A stretch of DNA of 48,512 nucleotides from Candidatus Shapirobacteria bacterium CG03_land_8_20_14_0_80_40_19 (GTDB taxonomy: Bacteria; Patescibacteriota; Microgenomatia; UM-FILTER-40-11): assembly GCA_002780305.1 (NCBI GenBank), contig PEVD01000028.1, positions 1-48,512 of the forward strand, in the 5' to 3' direction. A program made the translations under genes and the position numbers. Below, one piece after another: positions 27,359 to 35,796 of the stretch. The notes beneath the pieces were generated by a model. The model was not told the DNA's origin. It saw only the letters and a list, made by a program, of their open reading frames with translations, and ran no database searches. Each line of letters begins with the position of its first letter. The stretch's first letter is position 1.

Positions 27359-28276
27359 ATGATTGAACCAAATTTTCAGATGAAGGTCGAAAAAGAAAGC
27401 CGGGATTTCGGAGTTTTTACTCTTGAGCCGTTACAGCGGGGTTACGGCCAGACTTTGGGCAATGCCCTGAGAAGGGTGTTGCTTTCCAGCCTGCCGGGAG
27501 CCGCGATTACCAAAGCCAAAATTTCCGGGACCAAACATCTTTTTTCTACCTTGAAAGGTTTGAAGGAAGATATTGTCGAATTCACCCTGAACGTTAAAAA
27601 AATCCGCCTCGCTTACAGCGGAGATAAACCGGTTAAAATTTCTCTTTTTAAAACCGGACCGGGACCGATTCTTGCCGGTGATTTTGAAGTTCCTGTCGAG
27701 GTGGAAATTATTAATAAGGATTTGGTTTTAGGCAACCTTTCCGACAATTCCTCTCATTTTAAAGGAGATTTTTGGGTTTCCTCCGGATATGGTTATGTTC
27801 CCTTTGAAGAAGCGCCGTCTGAAGAAATAGGAATTATTCCGCTTGACGCAGTTTTTACACCGGTAAAGAGGGTGAATTACAAAGTCAGTGCTACCCGCGT
27901 CGGCCGGGTGACTGATTTTGATAAACTGACGCTGGAGATTATCACCGACGGGACGGTTAAACCAAAAGATGCTTTAATTTTCGCCGCCAAAAAATTGTCA
28001 ACTTTTTTTACCCAGATTTATAATCCCAAAGGAGTGCCGGTTGACGAGGAACTTCCCGAAAGACAGCTCGACGACCAGGAAGAAAGTCTGACGGTTGAAG
28101 AATTGGGTTTACCGACCCGCATTGTCAATGCTCTTTTGAAGGTCGGAGTAAAGAATGTGGCCGATTTAAGAGAGACCGGTTTCAAAAAACTTTCCAAGGT
28201 TAAAAATCTGGGCGGGAAGTCGCTGAAAATAATTGAAGCCGCGCTGGTAGAAAAAGATATCAAGATGGAAGAATAA
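27359..28276 (+). CDS. rpoA: RNA polymerase alpha subunit
   Basis: FTLEPLQRGYGQTLGNALRRVLLSSLPG; alpha-CTD present. Confidence 0.98.
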   Translation: MIEPNFQMKVEKESRDFGVFTLEPLQRGYGQTLGNALRRVLLSSLPGAAITKAKISGTKHLFSTLKGLKEDIVEFTLNVKKIRLAYSGDKPVKISLFKTGPGPILAGDFEVPVEVEIINKDLVLGNLSDNSSHFKGDFWVSSGYGYVPFEEAPSEEIGIIPLDAVFTPVKRVNYKVSATRVGRVTDFDKLTLEIITDGTVKPKDALIFAAKKLSTFFTQIYNPKGVPVDEELPERQLDDQEESLTVEELGLPTRIVNALLKVGVKNVADLRETGFKKLSKVKNLGGKSLKIIEAALVEKDIKMEE

Positions 28277-28277
28277 A

Positions 28278-28709
28278 ATGAGAAAAAAAGTTTTTGGTTA
28301 TCAGCTGAATAGAGATAAAAATGAGAGAAAAGCCCTTTTCCGTTCTTTGGTTTCGTCTTTAATCGAAAAAAACGAAATTCAGACTACTTTGGCTAAAGCG
28401 AAGGCGATTCAATCTCAAACGGAAAAACTGATAACAAAAGCTAAAAAAGGAACCTTATCCGACAGGAGAGTGGCACGGCGGTTTTTAGTAAAAAAGGACT
28501 TGGTTAACCGCCTTTTCGAAGTGATTGCACCTATTTTTAAAGATAGAAATGGCGGATATACCCGCATAATCAAAACCCAGATTCGGCGGGGAGATGGGGC
28601 GACTCTGGTAAAGATTTCATTTACGGAGGAAATCCCGGTGGTCGAAAGAGAAAAAAAGAAGCCGGCGCCGGAAGTCAAGACCAAAAAAACACATGATAAA
28701 ACCAACTAA
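28278..28709 (+). CDS. rplQ: Ribosomal protein L17
   Basis: MRKKVFGYQLNRDKNERKALFRSLVSSLI. Confidence 0.95.
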   Translation: MRKKVFGYQLNRDKNERKALFRSLVSSLIEKNEIQTTLAKAKAIQSQTEKLITKAKKGTLSDRRVARRFLVKKDLVNRLFEVIAPIFKDRNGGYTRIIKTQIRRGDGATLVKISFTEEIPVVEREKKKPAPEVKTKKTHDKTN

Positions 28710-29112
28710 AAAAACACAAATAAAATCTGCCTGGCACATCTTTGACGCCAAAGATCAAATTTTGGGTCGCCTGGCCTCAAAAATTGCCCCAGTCTTGTTT
28801 GGCAAGAGTAAGCCTTATTTTGTCCGCAATTTGGATTGCGGGGACCACGTGGTCGTTGTTAATGCTTCTTTAGTTAAAGTGACGGGTAAAAAAGAAACGG
28901 AAAAAAAGTATACTTCTTTTTCCGGTTATCCGGGAGGGCTAAAAACACTATCGCTTTCTCAGCTTCGGGAGAAGAAACCGGAGAGGATAATTGAAAAAGC
29001 GGTTTTGAATATGTTGCCAAAGAACAAGCTCCGCGATCAGTGGATGAAACGCCTGCATGTTTTTGCCGGCGAAAAACATCCCTATGAAGAAAAATTTAAG
29101 GAGAAAAAATGA
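28693..29112 (+). CDS. rplM: Ribosomal protein L13
   Basis: WHIFDAKDQILGRLASKIAPVLFGKSKPYF. Confidence 0.96.
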   Translation: MIKPTKKTQIKSAWHIFDAKDQILGRLASKIAPVLFGKSKPYFVRNLDCGDHVVVVNASLVKVTGKKETEKKYTSFSGYPGGLKTLSLSQLREKKPERIIEKAVLNMLPKNKLRDQWMKRLHVFAGEKHPYEEKFKEKK

Positions 29113-29513
29113 AAAAAGAAACAAAGAAATACACTTATGCCATTGGGAGAAGGAAAAGAAGCACGGCTCGAGTGAGGCTTTTTGCCGGGAAAGGGCAAAT
29201 AGTGGTTAACGATAAGCCGGCCGACGAATATTTTAAAGATGTTCCCAAGGTGGTCTATTTAAAGCCTTTTGCTGTTGCCGGTCTTGAGGGAAAATATTTT
29301 GCCACGGCCAGAATTATCGGTGGTGGGACAACCGGCCAGGTAGGGGCTTTCGTTCATGGGGTAAGCCGTGCTTTGATAAAAGTTGAAGAAGAGAAGTACA
29401 AAAAAGTTCTTAAATCGGCTGGCTTGTTGACTCGTGATCCTCGGGAGAAGGAAAGAAGAAAGTTCGGTTTAGCCCAAAAAGCCCGCGCCAAAAAACAATC
29501 CCCAAAGAGGTAA
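29109..29513 (+). CDS. rpsI: Ribosomal protein S9
   Basis: YAIGRRKRSTARVRLFAGKG...RRKFGLAQKARAKKQSPKR. Confidence 0.97.
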   Translation: MKKETKKYTYAIGRRKRSTARVRLFAGKGQIVVNDKPADEYFKDVPKVVYLKPFAVAGLEGKYFATARIIGGGTTGQVGAFVHGVSRALIKVEEEKYKKVLKSAGLLTRDPREKERRKFGLAQKARAKKQSPKR

Positions 29514-29522
29514 TAAAAATAA

Positions 29523-29556
29523 TGTCATTGCGAACGCAGTGAAGCAATCCCGTACG
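29523..29556. repeat. Half-copy of a TGTCATTGCGAACG...GTGAAGCAATCC-type interspersed repeat
   Basis: tgtcattgcgaacgcagtgaagcaatcccgtacg; recognised as a common interspersed-repeat sequence, second arm absent. Confidence 0.6.
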
Positions 29557-29996
29557 GAGTTGCACCGTTTCATATAAGACAAAGGTTAATTGGTATAGCT
29601 TCTGAAAAGAAAGACGACCTTTTTAGTACTGATATAGAAACTAAAGGAAGATCAAGGTGGGAGGTAGCTCGACTTGCATTTGTTTCTTATGCTAGGAGTT
29701 CACTCCCTGATTATGATCAAGTAAAAGAGTGTATTTTTTATCGACATTTTTCGCCATTTTTAGAAAAAGTAGTAAATGGGATAGGGTTAGATGATTACAA
29801 CTCCCATTCAATAGACCAGATAGCCAATACCTGGGTAGAAGCATGTTTTAGGAGTATGGCGACTGCAGATTTCAACCAAAAGAATGATCCTGCGGCTGAA
29901 GATGTAACAATTACTTACAAAGAGTGGGCTATCATTTTTGGTGACATAGTATTGGGTGAAGTAGTTGTACCTTTGCAGAGACATTCATTATCCTAG
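29523..29996 (+). pseudogene. Start-less ORF remnant (157 codons open), unknown product
   Basis: Open frame CHCERSEAIPYGVAPFHIRQRLIGIASEKKDDLFSTDIETKGRSRWEVARLAFVSYARSSLPDYDQVKECIFYRHFSPFLEK...VVVPLQRHSLS*; 5' part is repeat sequence; only in-frame ATG is near the 3' end. Confidence 0.6.
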
Positions 29997-30044
29997 TCCT
30001 TCTGTCCTCTCTTGTTCTTCTTTTCCTTATGTTAAAATTAACCG

Positions 30045-31079
30045 ATGAAAACAGTACGAATACTTCTTATCTTTCTTTTTTTCTGTCTTTCTGCCGCGGC
30101 CATAATTTTTTATCTTAACTTTCGCGGTTTTGGCAAGAATCTTCCCAAAGAAAGATATATCGTTAAATTCAATGCGGCTGATGAACAAGTTATCGACGAT
30201 TTATATTCAAAAGGTTTTATCAGGAACAAAAAAATCTTCTTTTTTGTCTTGGATTTGCTTTGCCGACAAAGGACTTGTTCTGAGTCCACCGAATCGGCGG
30301 ATCGAAGGATAGAGCCGGGAGCTTATATGATTTCTAAATCCCAAAATGCATATCAGTTGTCAGGCGTTTTTCTTTTCGGGCCTTTTCAAAAATGGGTTAC
30401 TATTCCTCCGGGAAAAAGGAAAGAACAGGTGGGGTTAATTTTGAAAAAATCCTTGGGTTGGCCGGATGATATGGTTTTGAATTTTATTACTATTGCCAAG
30501 GAAGGTTATCTTTGGCCGGATACTTATTTATTTAATACTGATTCAGACCCCAGTCAGATAGCAGACAGGCTAAAAAATGAATTTAATTCCCGTTTGGATA
30601 CTCTGTTTAGCGATTTATTGGCCAAAAATATAAAAACCGACACGGCAGTGAAATTTGCGTCTTTAATTGAAAGAGAAAGCGGCAGTTTGGAAGACAAGCC
30701 GGTAATTTCAGCGGTCATCTGGAACCGTTTGGCTAAAAAGATGAAGCTGGAAATTGATGCAACGGTCCAGTACGCAATTGCTGACGAAGAATTTAATTCC
30801 CTGATTACTAATTACCAATTACTAATTACTGACGATTTCTCTTTTTGGCCAAAACTTGGCGCCGGAGTGGTTAGAACGATTGATTCTCCTTATAATACTT
30901 ATAGAGTTGCCGCCTTGCCGCTTGGCCCGATCTGTACTCCGTCTTTGGAATCGCTGCAGGCAGTGTTAAATCCAGCTAATACCGATGCTTTGTATTATCT
31001 GCACTCATCCGATAAACAAATCCACACCGCCAAAACCTATAAAGAACACCAGGAGAATATTAAGGAATACTTACAATAA
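30045..31079 (+). CDS. mltG: Endolytic transglycosylase MltG (YceG family) with two repeat-derived inserts
   Basis: SLIERESGSLEDKPVISAVIWNRLAKKMKLEIDATVQYA, DSPYNTYRVAALPLGPI; N-terminal TM. Confidence 0.92.
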   Translation: MKTVRILLIFLFFCLSAAAIIFYLNFRGFGKNLPKERYIVKFNAADEQVIDDLYSKGFIRNKKIFFFVLDLLCRQRTCSESTESADRRIEPGAYMISKSQNAYQLSGVFLFGPFQKWVTIPPGKRKEQVGLILKKSLGWPDDMVLNFITIAKEGYLWPDTYLFNTDSDPSQIADRLKNEFNSRLDTLFSDLLAKNIKTDTAVKFASLIERESGSLEDKPVISAVIWNRLAKKMKLEIDATVQYAIADEEFNSLITNYQLLITDDFSFWPKLGAGVVRTIDSPYNTYRVAALPLGPICTPSLESLQAVLNPANTDALYYLHSSDKQIHTAKTYKEHQENIKEYLQ

Positions 31080-31127
31080 TTTTTCTTTATTTTTTTATCA
31101 CGTTTTGCCTTTTGTTAATAAAAATTT

Positions 31128-31162
31128 ATTACGCTAGCGTAATGAATTTCCTAAGGCTAAAA
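31128..31162. repeat. Palindrome ATTACGCTAGCGTAAT plus conserved flank, copy 1 (convergent intergenic)
   Basis: attacgctagcgtaatgaatttcctaaggctaaaa; second copy at 46110. Confidence 0.75.
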
Positions 31163-31198
31163 AACAAAAATTTAAAGCTAAAATTGTTTAGTAAATTT

Positions 31199-31882
31199 TT
31201 ATCTTTCCGGGCAGTTTTTGGCACGGGAGAAACCGGCGGCCTGCGCTTCTTTTTCCGTGCAAAACCAGTCTTCGCCTAGATCTTTTTCTACAATGGTGAA
31301 TTCATACTGGGGACAGCCCGGAAAGTAATATTTGCGCAAATTTGAGTTTTTGTCGGTATTGCCTTTAATCACACATTTCGGATTGTCGGTATTTTCTGTC
31401 TGGTAACAAAGAGAACTGAAAATACCGATTTTTTCCGCCTTTGCCCGATCAGAGGTAGTTTTCAATTCTTTGGTAACCGAAGTCTGATCAGAGTGATATC
31501 TGGCCCAGCCGGATTTAAGCATTTCTTTGTTGATTAGTTTGTTTCCCAGATAAACCAGGGCCATCGCCCGGCCTTGGGTATCAAGAAGTTTTTCGGTGAA
31601 AAGAATTTCTTTGTTTAGAACCAGTTTCTCCAAAGTTTCTTTCGCTTGGTTCCCCCCGCAGTACTCCAGTTCCGGTGCGTCAACGTGCCTTAATCGCAGT
31701 CTGACTTTTCCTTCCAAAACAATTGTATCCCCGTCAATCACCCCGATTACCAAAGTCCCCTGGGACAGAGATTTATTTTGAAAGAATTGATAAATGTTCA
31801 AAATTAAAGAAGAAACCAAAACCATCAAAACAGGAATTAAAAGATTTTTTAGCTTCACATCTAATGTTACACTAAAAGGCAA
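31199..31882 (-). CDS. Membrane-anchored thermonuclease (SNase-like) with Cys-containing C-terminal extension
   Basis: VIGVIDGDTIVLEGKVRLRLRHVDAPEL, GRAMALVYLGNKLINKEMLKSGWAR. Confidence 0.85.
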   Translation of the reverse strand: MPFSVTLDVKLKNLLIPVLMVLVSSLILNIYQFFQNKSLSQGTLVIGVIDGDTIVLEGKVRLRLRHVDAPELEYCGGNQAKETLEKLVLNKEILFTEKLLDTQGRAMALVYLGNKLINKEMLKSGWARYHSDQTSVTKELKTTSDRAKAEKIGIFSSLCYQTENTDNPKCVIKGNTDKNSNLRKYYFPGCPQYEFTIVEKDLGEDWFCTEKEAQAAGFSRAKNCPER

Positions 31883-31895
31883 AAATTTTAAAATC

Positions 31896-31930
31896 AGCTT
31901 CGCAAGGCCTCCCCTTTTGGCCTCGGATTA
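31896..31930. repeat. 35-nt dispersed repeat copy 1
   Basis: AGCTTCGCAAGGCCTCCCCTTTTGGCCTCGGATTA; 32/35 identical to 33885..33919. Confidence 0.75.
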
Positions 31931-32659
31931 AATATCTTCAATAACCGTTCTTAGGTGAGAATATTGCAAAACACCTTTGACGAACTTTTCTGTTTCTTTT
32001 GTACAGATAATTTTATTTACATTTCTGGAAAGTGGACGCAAAAGCAATTTGCTTAAAAAAATGGGATATTTTTTATTGATTTTCCAATCAATTTCCTTTT
32101 TTTGTAAAGATAAAATAATCGTTTTAAAAATTAAATGTAATATGTTGTCTTCTTGCAAGGAGTCTCCTTGCATGCGTGCGGGGAGACTTCTTGCGGAATA
32201 TCCTTCAATTAGAATATTGGTGTCAACTTTTTTTATGTCGTCAATTTTTATGCCGGCTTTTTGGCAAGCCTCCTTAATTAATAAAGGGGTGTATCCGTAT
32301 TTATGAAGACTGTTGATTTTACCTTGTGAGGTGTCGCCGTAAAGATAAAGCATTACCAAATCGTCCTGGCTTTTAAATTTTTTTAGTATGGCGGGGATAT
32401 TGGGAACCCTGATGGTAATTTTGCCGCTGCTTATCAGAACTCGCCCGCATTCTTTGAGGAGCCTTGCCCCTTCTTCTTTAGTCAGATGCTCCAAAACATC
32501 CTGCATGATTATTTCCGAAACGCTGTTATCGGAGTAAGGAAGTTTCTGGGTTAAATTAAGAACAAAGTCTGGTTTGGTCTTTGGATCGGCATCAATATCA
32601 ATATAACCGTTTCTCTTATCTTTTCCACAGCCAAGATTTAGCTTAATTGGTTTATTCAT
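31928..32659 (-). CDS. Class-I SAM-dependent methyltransferase (type 11-like)
   Basis: KLNLGCGKDKRNGYIDIDADP...IIMQDVLEHLTKEEGARLLKECGRVL. Confidence 0.85.
   Translation of the reverse strand: MNKPIKLNLGCGKDKRNGYIDIDADPKTKPDFVLNLTQKLPYSDNSVSEIIMQDVLEHLTKEEGARLLKECGRVLISSGKITIRVPNIPAILKKFKSQDDLVMLYLYGDTSQGKINSLHKYGYTPLLIKEACQKAGIKIDDIKKVDTNILIEGYSARSLPARMQGDSLQEDNILHLIFKTIILSLQKKEIDWKINKKYPIFLSKLLLRPLSRNVNKIICTKETEKFVKGVLQYSHLRTVIEDI
32155..32194. repeat. In-frame palindromic element within the methyltransferase gene
   Basis: GCAAGGAGTCTCC ... GGGAGACTTCTTGC; encodes ARSLPARMQGDSLQ on the minus strand. Confidence 0.65.
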
Positions 32660-33096
32660 AACAATTTTTGCAGGATTTTTTCTTCATGTTCCCAGAGTTT
32701 AAAGTCCGCCAGTAATTTTTTGGCCAGACTTATTTCAACCCATTTTATTTCATCATGCTCGATTATTTCTTTTGTTTTTCTTTTAGCTGGCCGGCAAAGA
32801 TAATAATGAGTGATTTTATGAGCGACGGTGTCATCGTTAAGATTATAATCTGACTTTAAACTGCCGATTTTACGAAGGACTTTTACTTCGTAGCCTGTCT
32901 CTTCCAAACATTCTCTTTCAACCGTTTGTTTGTTGGTTTCACCCACCAGCTTGGTTCCTTTGGGTAAATGCCAGCTGTCATACGGCCATTTTTCTGTTAT
33001 AAATCGGTGAAGAAGCAGGATTTTGCCTTTTTTAATAATTACTCCTCCGCACGAGGTATGAAAGGGGTATTTTGGGGTTGCTCGATACTCTTTCAT
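32656..33096 (-). CDS. Nudix hydrolase
   Basis: Nudix-like GTKLVGETNKQTVERECLEETGYEV. Confidence 0.88.
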   Translation of the reverse strand: MKEYRATPKYPFHTSCGGVIIKKGKILLLHRFITEKWPYDSWHLPKGTKLVGETNKQTVERECLEETGYEVKVLRKIGSLKSDYNLNDDTVAHKITHYYLCRPAKRKTKEIIEHDEIKWVEISLAKKLLADFKLWEHEEKILQKLL

Positions 33097-33878
33097 AAGA
33101 TAATCTGCTGTAAATCATCGGGAATAATTAAGTTCCCGGGAAAACTTTTTCCAACCTCACTCTCAATTTCGCTTTTTTGGCTGATATCATAGAAGTGAAA
33201 TAAAACCAGAGTTTTTACTTTGGCTTTTTGGGCGATTTTTCCCGCTTCGAAAGGCGAAAGATGAGTTAGAAAAGGTCCGTGTTTCCGGAAGCTTTCAACC
33301 GGAACCGAACCGTCAAGCAGCAGTAGGTCGGAATTTTCCGCCAAAATAATAATATTTTCGTTGTAATTGCAGTCGCCCGAGTAAGCAAAACTTTTACCTT
33401 CGCTGTTAATTCGATAAGCAACCGAAGGAAAATATTGGGGAACGTGAGTGACTTCTTTTGTTTCGATCTCTAAATTGTTAGTTTTTTCTTTATCATTGGT
33501 ATGTTCTCTGATAATTATCCGGTAAGTTTCTTGTTTTTCCGGAAACATGATTTTTCGAAGTGACTGGTAGTCTTTTTCAAAGCCTTTATATCCATGAATA
33601 ATTAAATCTTTTTTTCTGGCTTTTTGAGGAAAATACACACCGGTAACCAGTATTGATTGTAGAAGGGGAATAAGATTGGCTAAATGATCGGCGTGGGAAT
33701 GGCTGATAAATATTTGGTCAATTTCATTTAAGTTAATCCCGATTTCCATTAATCCGCTCAAACACCCCCAACCGCAGTCAAAAAGAAGTTTTTGGTTTTT
33801 TGTTTCAAGTAGAAAACAAGGAGCCCTTCTTTCCTTTTTAATTATTGCCGTTCCGGAGCCGATTATAGTCAGTTTCAT
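33093..33878 (-). CDS. MBL-fold metallo-hydrolase (RNase Z-like)
   Basis: IFISHSHADHLANLIPLLQ; SGDCNYN; LFHFYD. Confidence 0.85.
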   Translation of the reverse strand: MKLTIIGSGTAIIKKERRAPCFLLETKNQKLLFDCGWGCLSGLMEIGINLNEIDQIFISHSHADHLANLIPLLQSILVTGVYFPQKARKKDLIIHGYKGFEKDYQSLRKIMFPEKQETYRIIIREHTNDKEKTNNLEIETKEVTHVPQYFPSVAYRINSEGKSFAYSGDCNYNENIIILAENSDLLLLDGSVPVESFRKHGPFLTHLSPFEAGKIAQKAKVKTLVLFHFYDISQKSEIESEVGKSFPGNLIIPDDLQQIIL

Positions 33879-33884
33879 TTTTTT

Positions 33885-33919
33885 AGCCTCGTAAGGCCTC
33901 CCCTTTTGGCCTCGAATTA
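33885..33919. repeat. 35-nt dispersed repeat copy 2
   Basis: AGCCTCGTAAGGCCTCCCCTTTTGGCCTCGAATTA. Confidence 0.75.
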
Positions 33920-33926
33920 TTTTTTG

Positions 33927-33999
33927 TCGGGGGCAGCAGTACTGCCCTGCTCACCTCACGCACCCCATGCGTGCGTTCTACTATCTGAACTAGCCCCCG
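33927..33999 (-). tRNA. tRNA-Pro(GGG)-like gene, aberrant T-loop and D-loop; CCA not encoded
   Basis: CGGGGGC TA GTTC AGATAGTA GAAC G CACGC ATGGGGT GCGTG AGGTG AGCAG GGCAGTA CTGCT GCCCCCG A: all four stems perfectly paired (7/4/5/5), U33, G37, discriminator A73, C1:G72; T-loop is GGCAGTA rather than TTCRANN. Confidence 0.7.
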
Positions 34000-34052
34000 A
34001 AATATCGTTATTTTATCAATTTTAGATATAAAAAGAAAGGAAACAGGGTTTA

Positions 34053-34080
34053 TTGATTCTTGAAAAATATCTTATATTAT
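34053..34080 (+). promoter_or_regulatory. Candidate recA promoter
   Basis: TTGATT (34053) - 16 nt - TATTAT (34075). Confidence 0.4.
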
Positions 34081-34097
34081 GTTTAAATCCAGTTACT

Positions 34098-35162
34098 ATG
34101 AGCAAAGACGATAAGGTTGAAGAGAATAAAATTTCCCCAAAACTTCAGGCAATTAATGTTGCCATGGAGCAAATAGAAAAACAATACGGGAAAGGTTCGA
34201 TTATGCGTCTTGGTGAAACCCCGGCCGGCAAAGCCGGAGCGGAGGCAATTTCGACCGGGGCGATTGCCCTGGACATTGCTTTGGGCATTGGCGGGGTGCC
34301 AAGAGGCAGAATCGTCGAAATTTACGGCCCTGAGGCCTCTGGAAAGACCACCATTGCCCTTTCTATTATTGCCCAGGCCCAGAAGCTGGGTGGGGCGGCG
34401 GCGTTCATCGACGCGGAGCATGCGCTTGATCCGATTTGGTCGGCGGAAATCGGCGTAAATTTGGATGATTTGCTTGTTTCTCAGCCCGATACGGGTGAAC
34501 AAGCGCTGGAAATTGTCGAAACTTTAGTTAGGAGTGGTGCCTTGGACGTGGTTGTCATTGATTCGGTGGCGGCTTTGGTTCCGCGGGCGGAGATTGAGGG
34601 TGAGATGGGCGATGCAATGGTTGGTGTTCAGGCCCGGTTAATGTCGCAGGCCTTGCGTAAACTTACCGGTGCGATTTCCCGTTCAAAAACGGTGGTTATT
34701 TTTACCAATCAGCTGCGCCAAAAAATTGGGGTAATGTTCGGTAATCCGGAAACAACCACGGGTGGCTTGGCCTTAAAGTTTTATGCCTCAGTTCGGATGG
34801 ACAGCCGTAAAATCGAAACCTTAAAAGAAGGGGAAGAAGTTACCGGTTCACGCCATCGGGTCAGAGTGGTAAAAAATAAAGTGGCTCCTCCTTTTAAAAT
34901 GGCGGAGTTTGATATTTTGGCCAAAGGCGGGGTGTCTAAGTTCGGCGGGATTTTTGATGTTGCCCTGGATTTGGATATTTTGTCTAAATCGGGCGCCTTT
35001 TACCGCTATGGAGAAATAATGTTAGGCCAGGGAAAAATCGCCGGAATTGAATATTTAAAAGAAAACCCAAAAGTTATAAAGGAAGTTGAGGAAAAAATTT
35101 GGAAAGCGGTCAAAAGCGGCAAGGTGGTGGAAGAAAAAGTGATCGGCGCCGAGGCGGAATAA
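34098..35162 (+). CDS. recA: Recombinase RecA
   Basis: [53 protein letters not shown]. Confidence 0.98.
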   Translation: MSKDDKVEENKISPKLQAINVAMEQIEKQYGKGSIMRLGETPAGKAGAEAISTGAIALDIALGIGGVPRGRIVEIYGPEASGKTTIALSIIAQAQKLGGAAAFIDAEHALDPIWSAEIGVNLDDLLVSQPDTGEQALEIVETLVRSGALDVVVIDSVAALVPRAEIEGEMGDAMVGVQARLMSQALRKLTGAISRSKTVVIFTNQLRQKIGVMFGNPETTTGGLALKFYASVRMDSRKIETLKEGEEVTGSRHRVRVVKNKVAPPFKMAEFDILAKGGVSKFGGIFDVALDLDILSKSGAFYRYGEIMLGQGKIAGIEYLKENPKVIKEVEEKIWKAVKSGKVVEEKVIGAEAE

Positions 35163-35171
35163 CCAACCAAA

Positions 35172-35639
35172 ATGGAAGACATCTCCGAATATTTTGATAA
35201 AGTACTAAGCTTTTTATCTTATCGGGCCAGGAGTGAATACGAAATTGATTTTTATATGCTCCGCAAGGGCTGGTCGGAGGAAACAAAGAAAGCTGTTAAA
35301 GACAAATTAAAACAGTTAAAACTGATTGATGATGAGGATTTTGCCCGCCAGTGGATTTCTTCAAGAAGTAATTCCCGGCCGGCGGGAAAATCACAGATAA
35401 AGTTTGAGCTAACCAAAAAGGGAATTGATAAGGAAATAATAAGTAGACTTTTGGCTGAAGAAAGAACCTCAACCGCTGAAGGATTAATGGCGGAAAAACT
35501 TTGCCAAAAAAGGCTGGAAAGATTAAAAGGTCTTCCTTTAAGAGAGAAGAGAGAAAAATTGTTCGGACTTTTGGCCCGGCGGGGTTTTTCTTCCCAAACG
35601 GCGATCGGTATAATTGATAAATTGATTAAAAAGGAGTAA
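35172..35639 (+). CDS. recX: Regulatory protein RecX
   Basis: LSYRARSEYEIDFYMLRKG...LIDDEDFARQWISSR; downstream of recA. Confidence 0.9.
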   Translation: MEDISEYFDKVLSFLSYRARSEYEIDFYMLRKGWSEETKKAVKDKLKQLKLIDDEDFARQWISSRSNSRPAGKSQIKFELTKKGIDKEIISRLLAEERTSTAEGLMAEKLCQKRLERLKGLPLREKREKLFGLLARRGFSSQTAIGIIDKLIKKE

Positions 35640-35796
35640 AATAGTTGCCAACTGAGGAAAAAATAGCAGAAAGATATTAGTTATGAAAAAACAGCATAAA
35701 ACTATTTCTTGCTTCAAAGAACAAGCGTCCTGAAAAAAGGGCGGTTTTTCTGCATATTTACCCCAGATTTACTTTTAGTGATTTATTGGAGGAGTT

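Noticed and set aside
35640-35796. recX-rny intergenic region as a structured ncRNA (gaaaaaagggcggtttttc)
   Set aside because: Only a short A/T stem is visible; could be a simple terminator and not distinguishable by eye.
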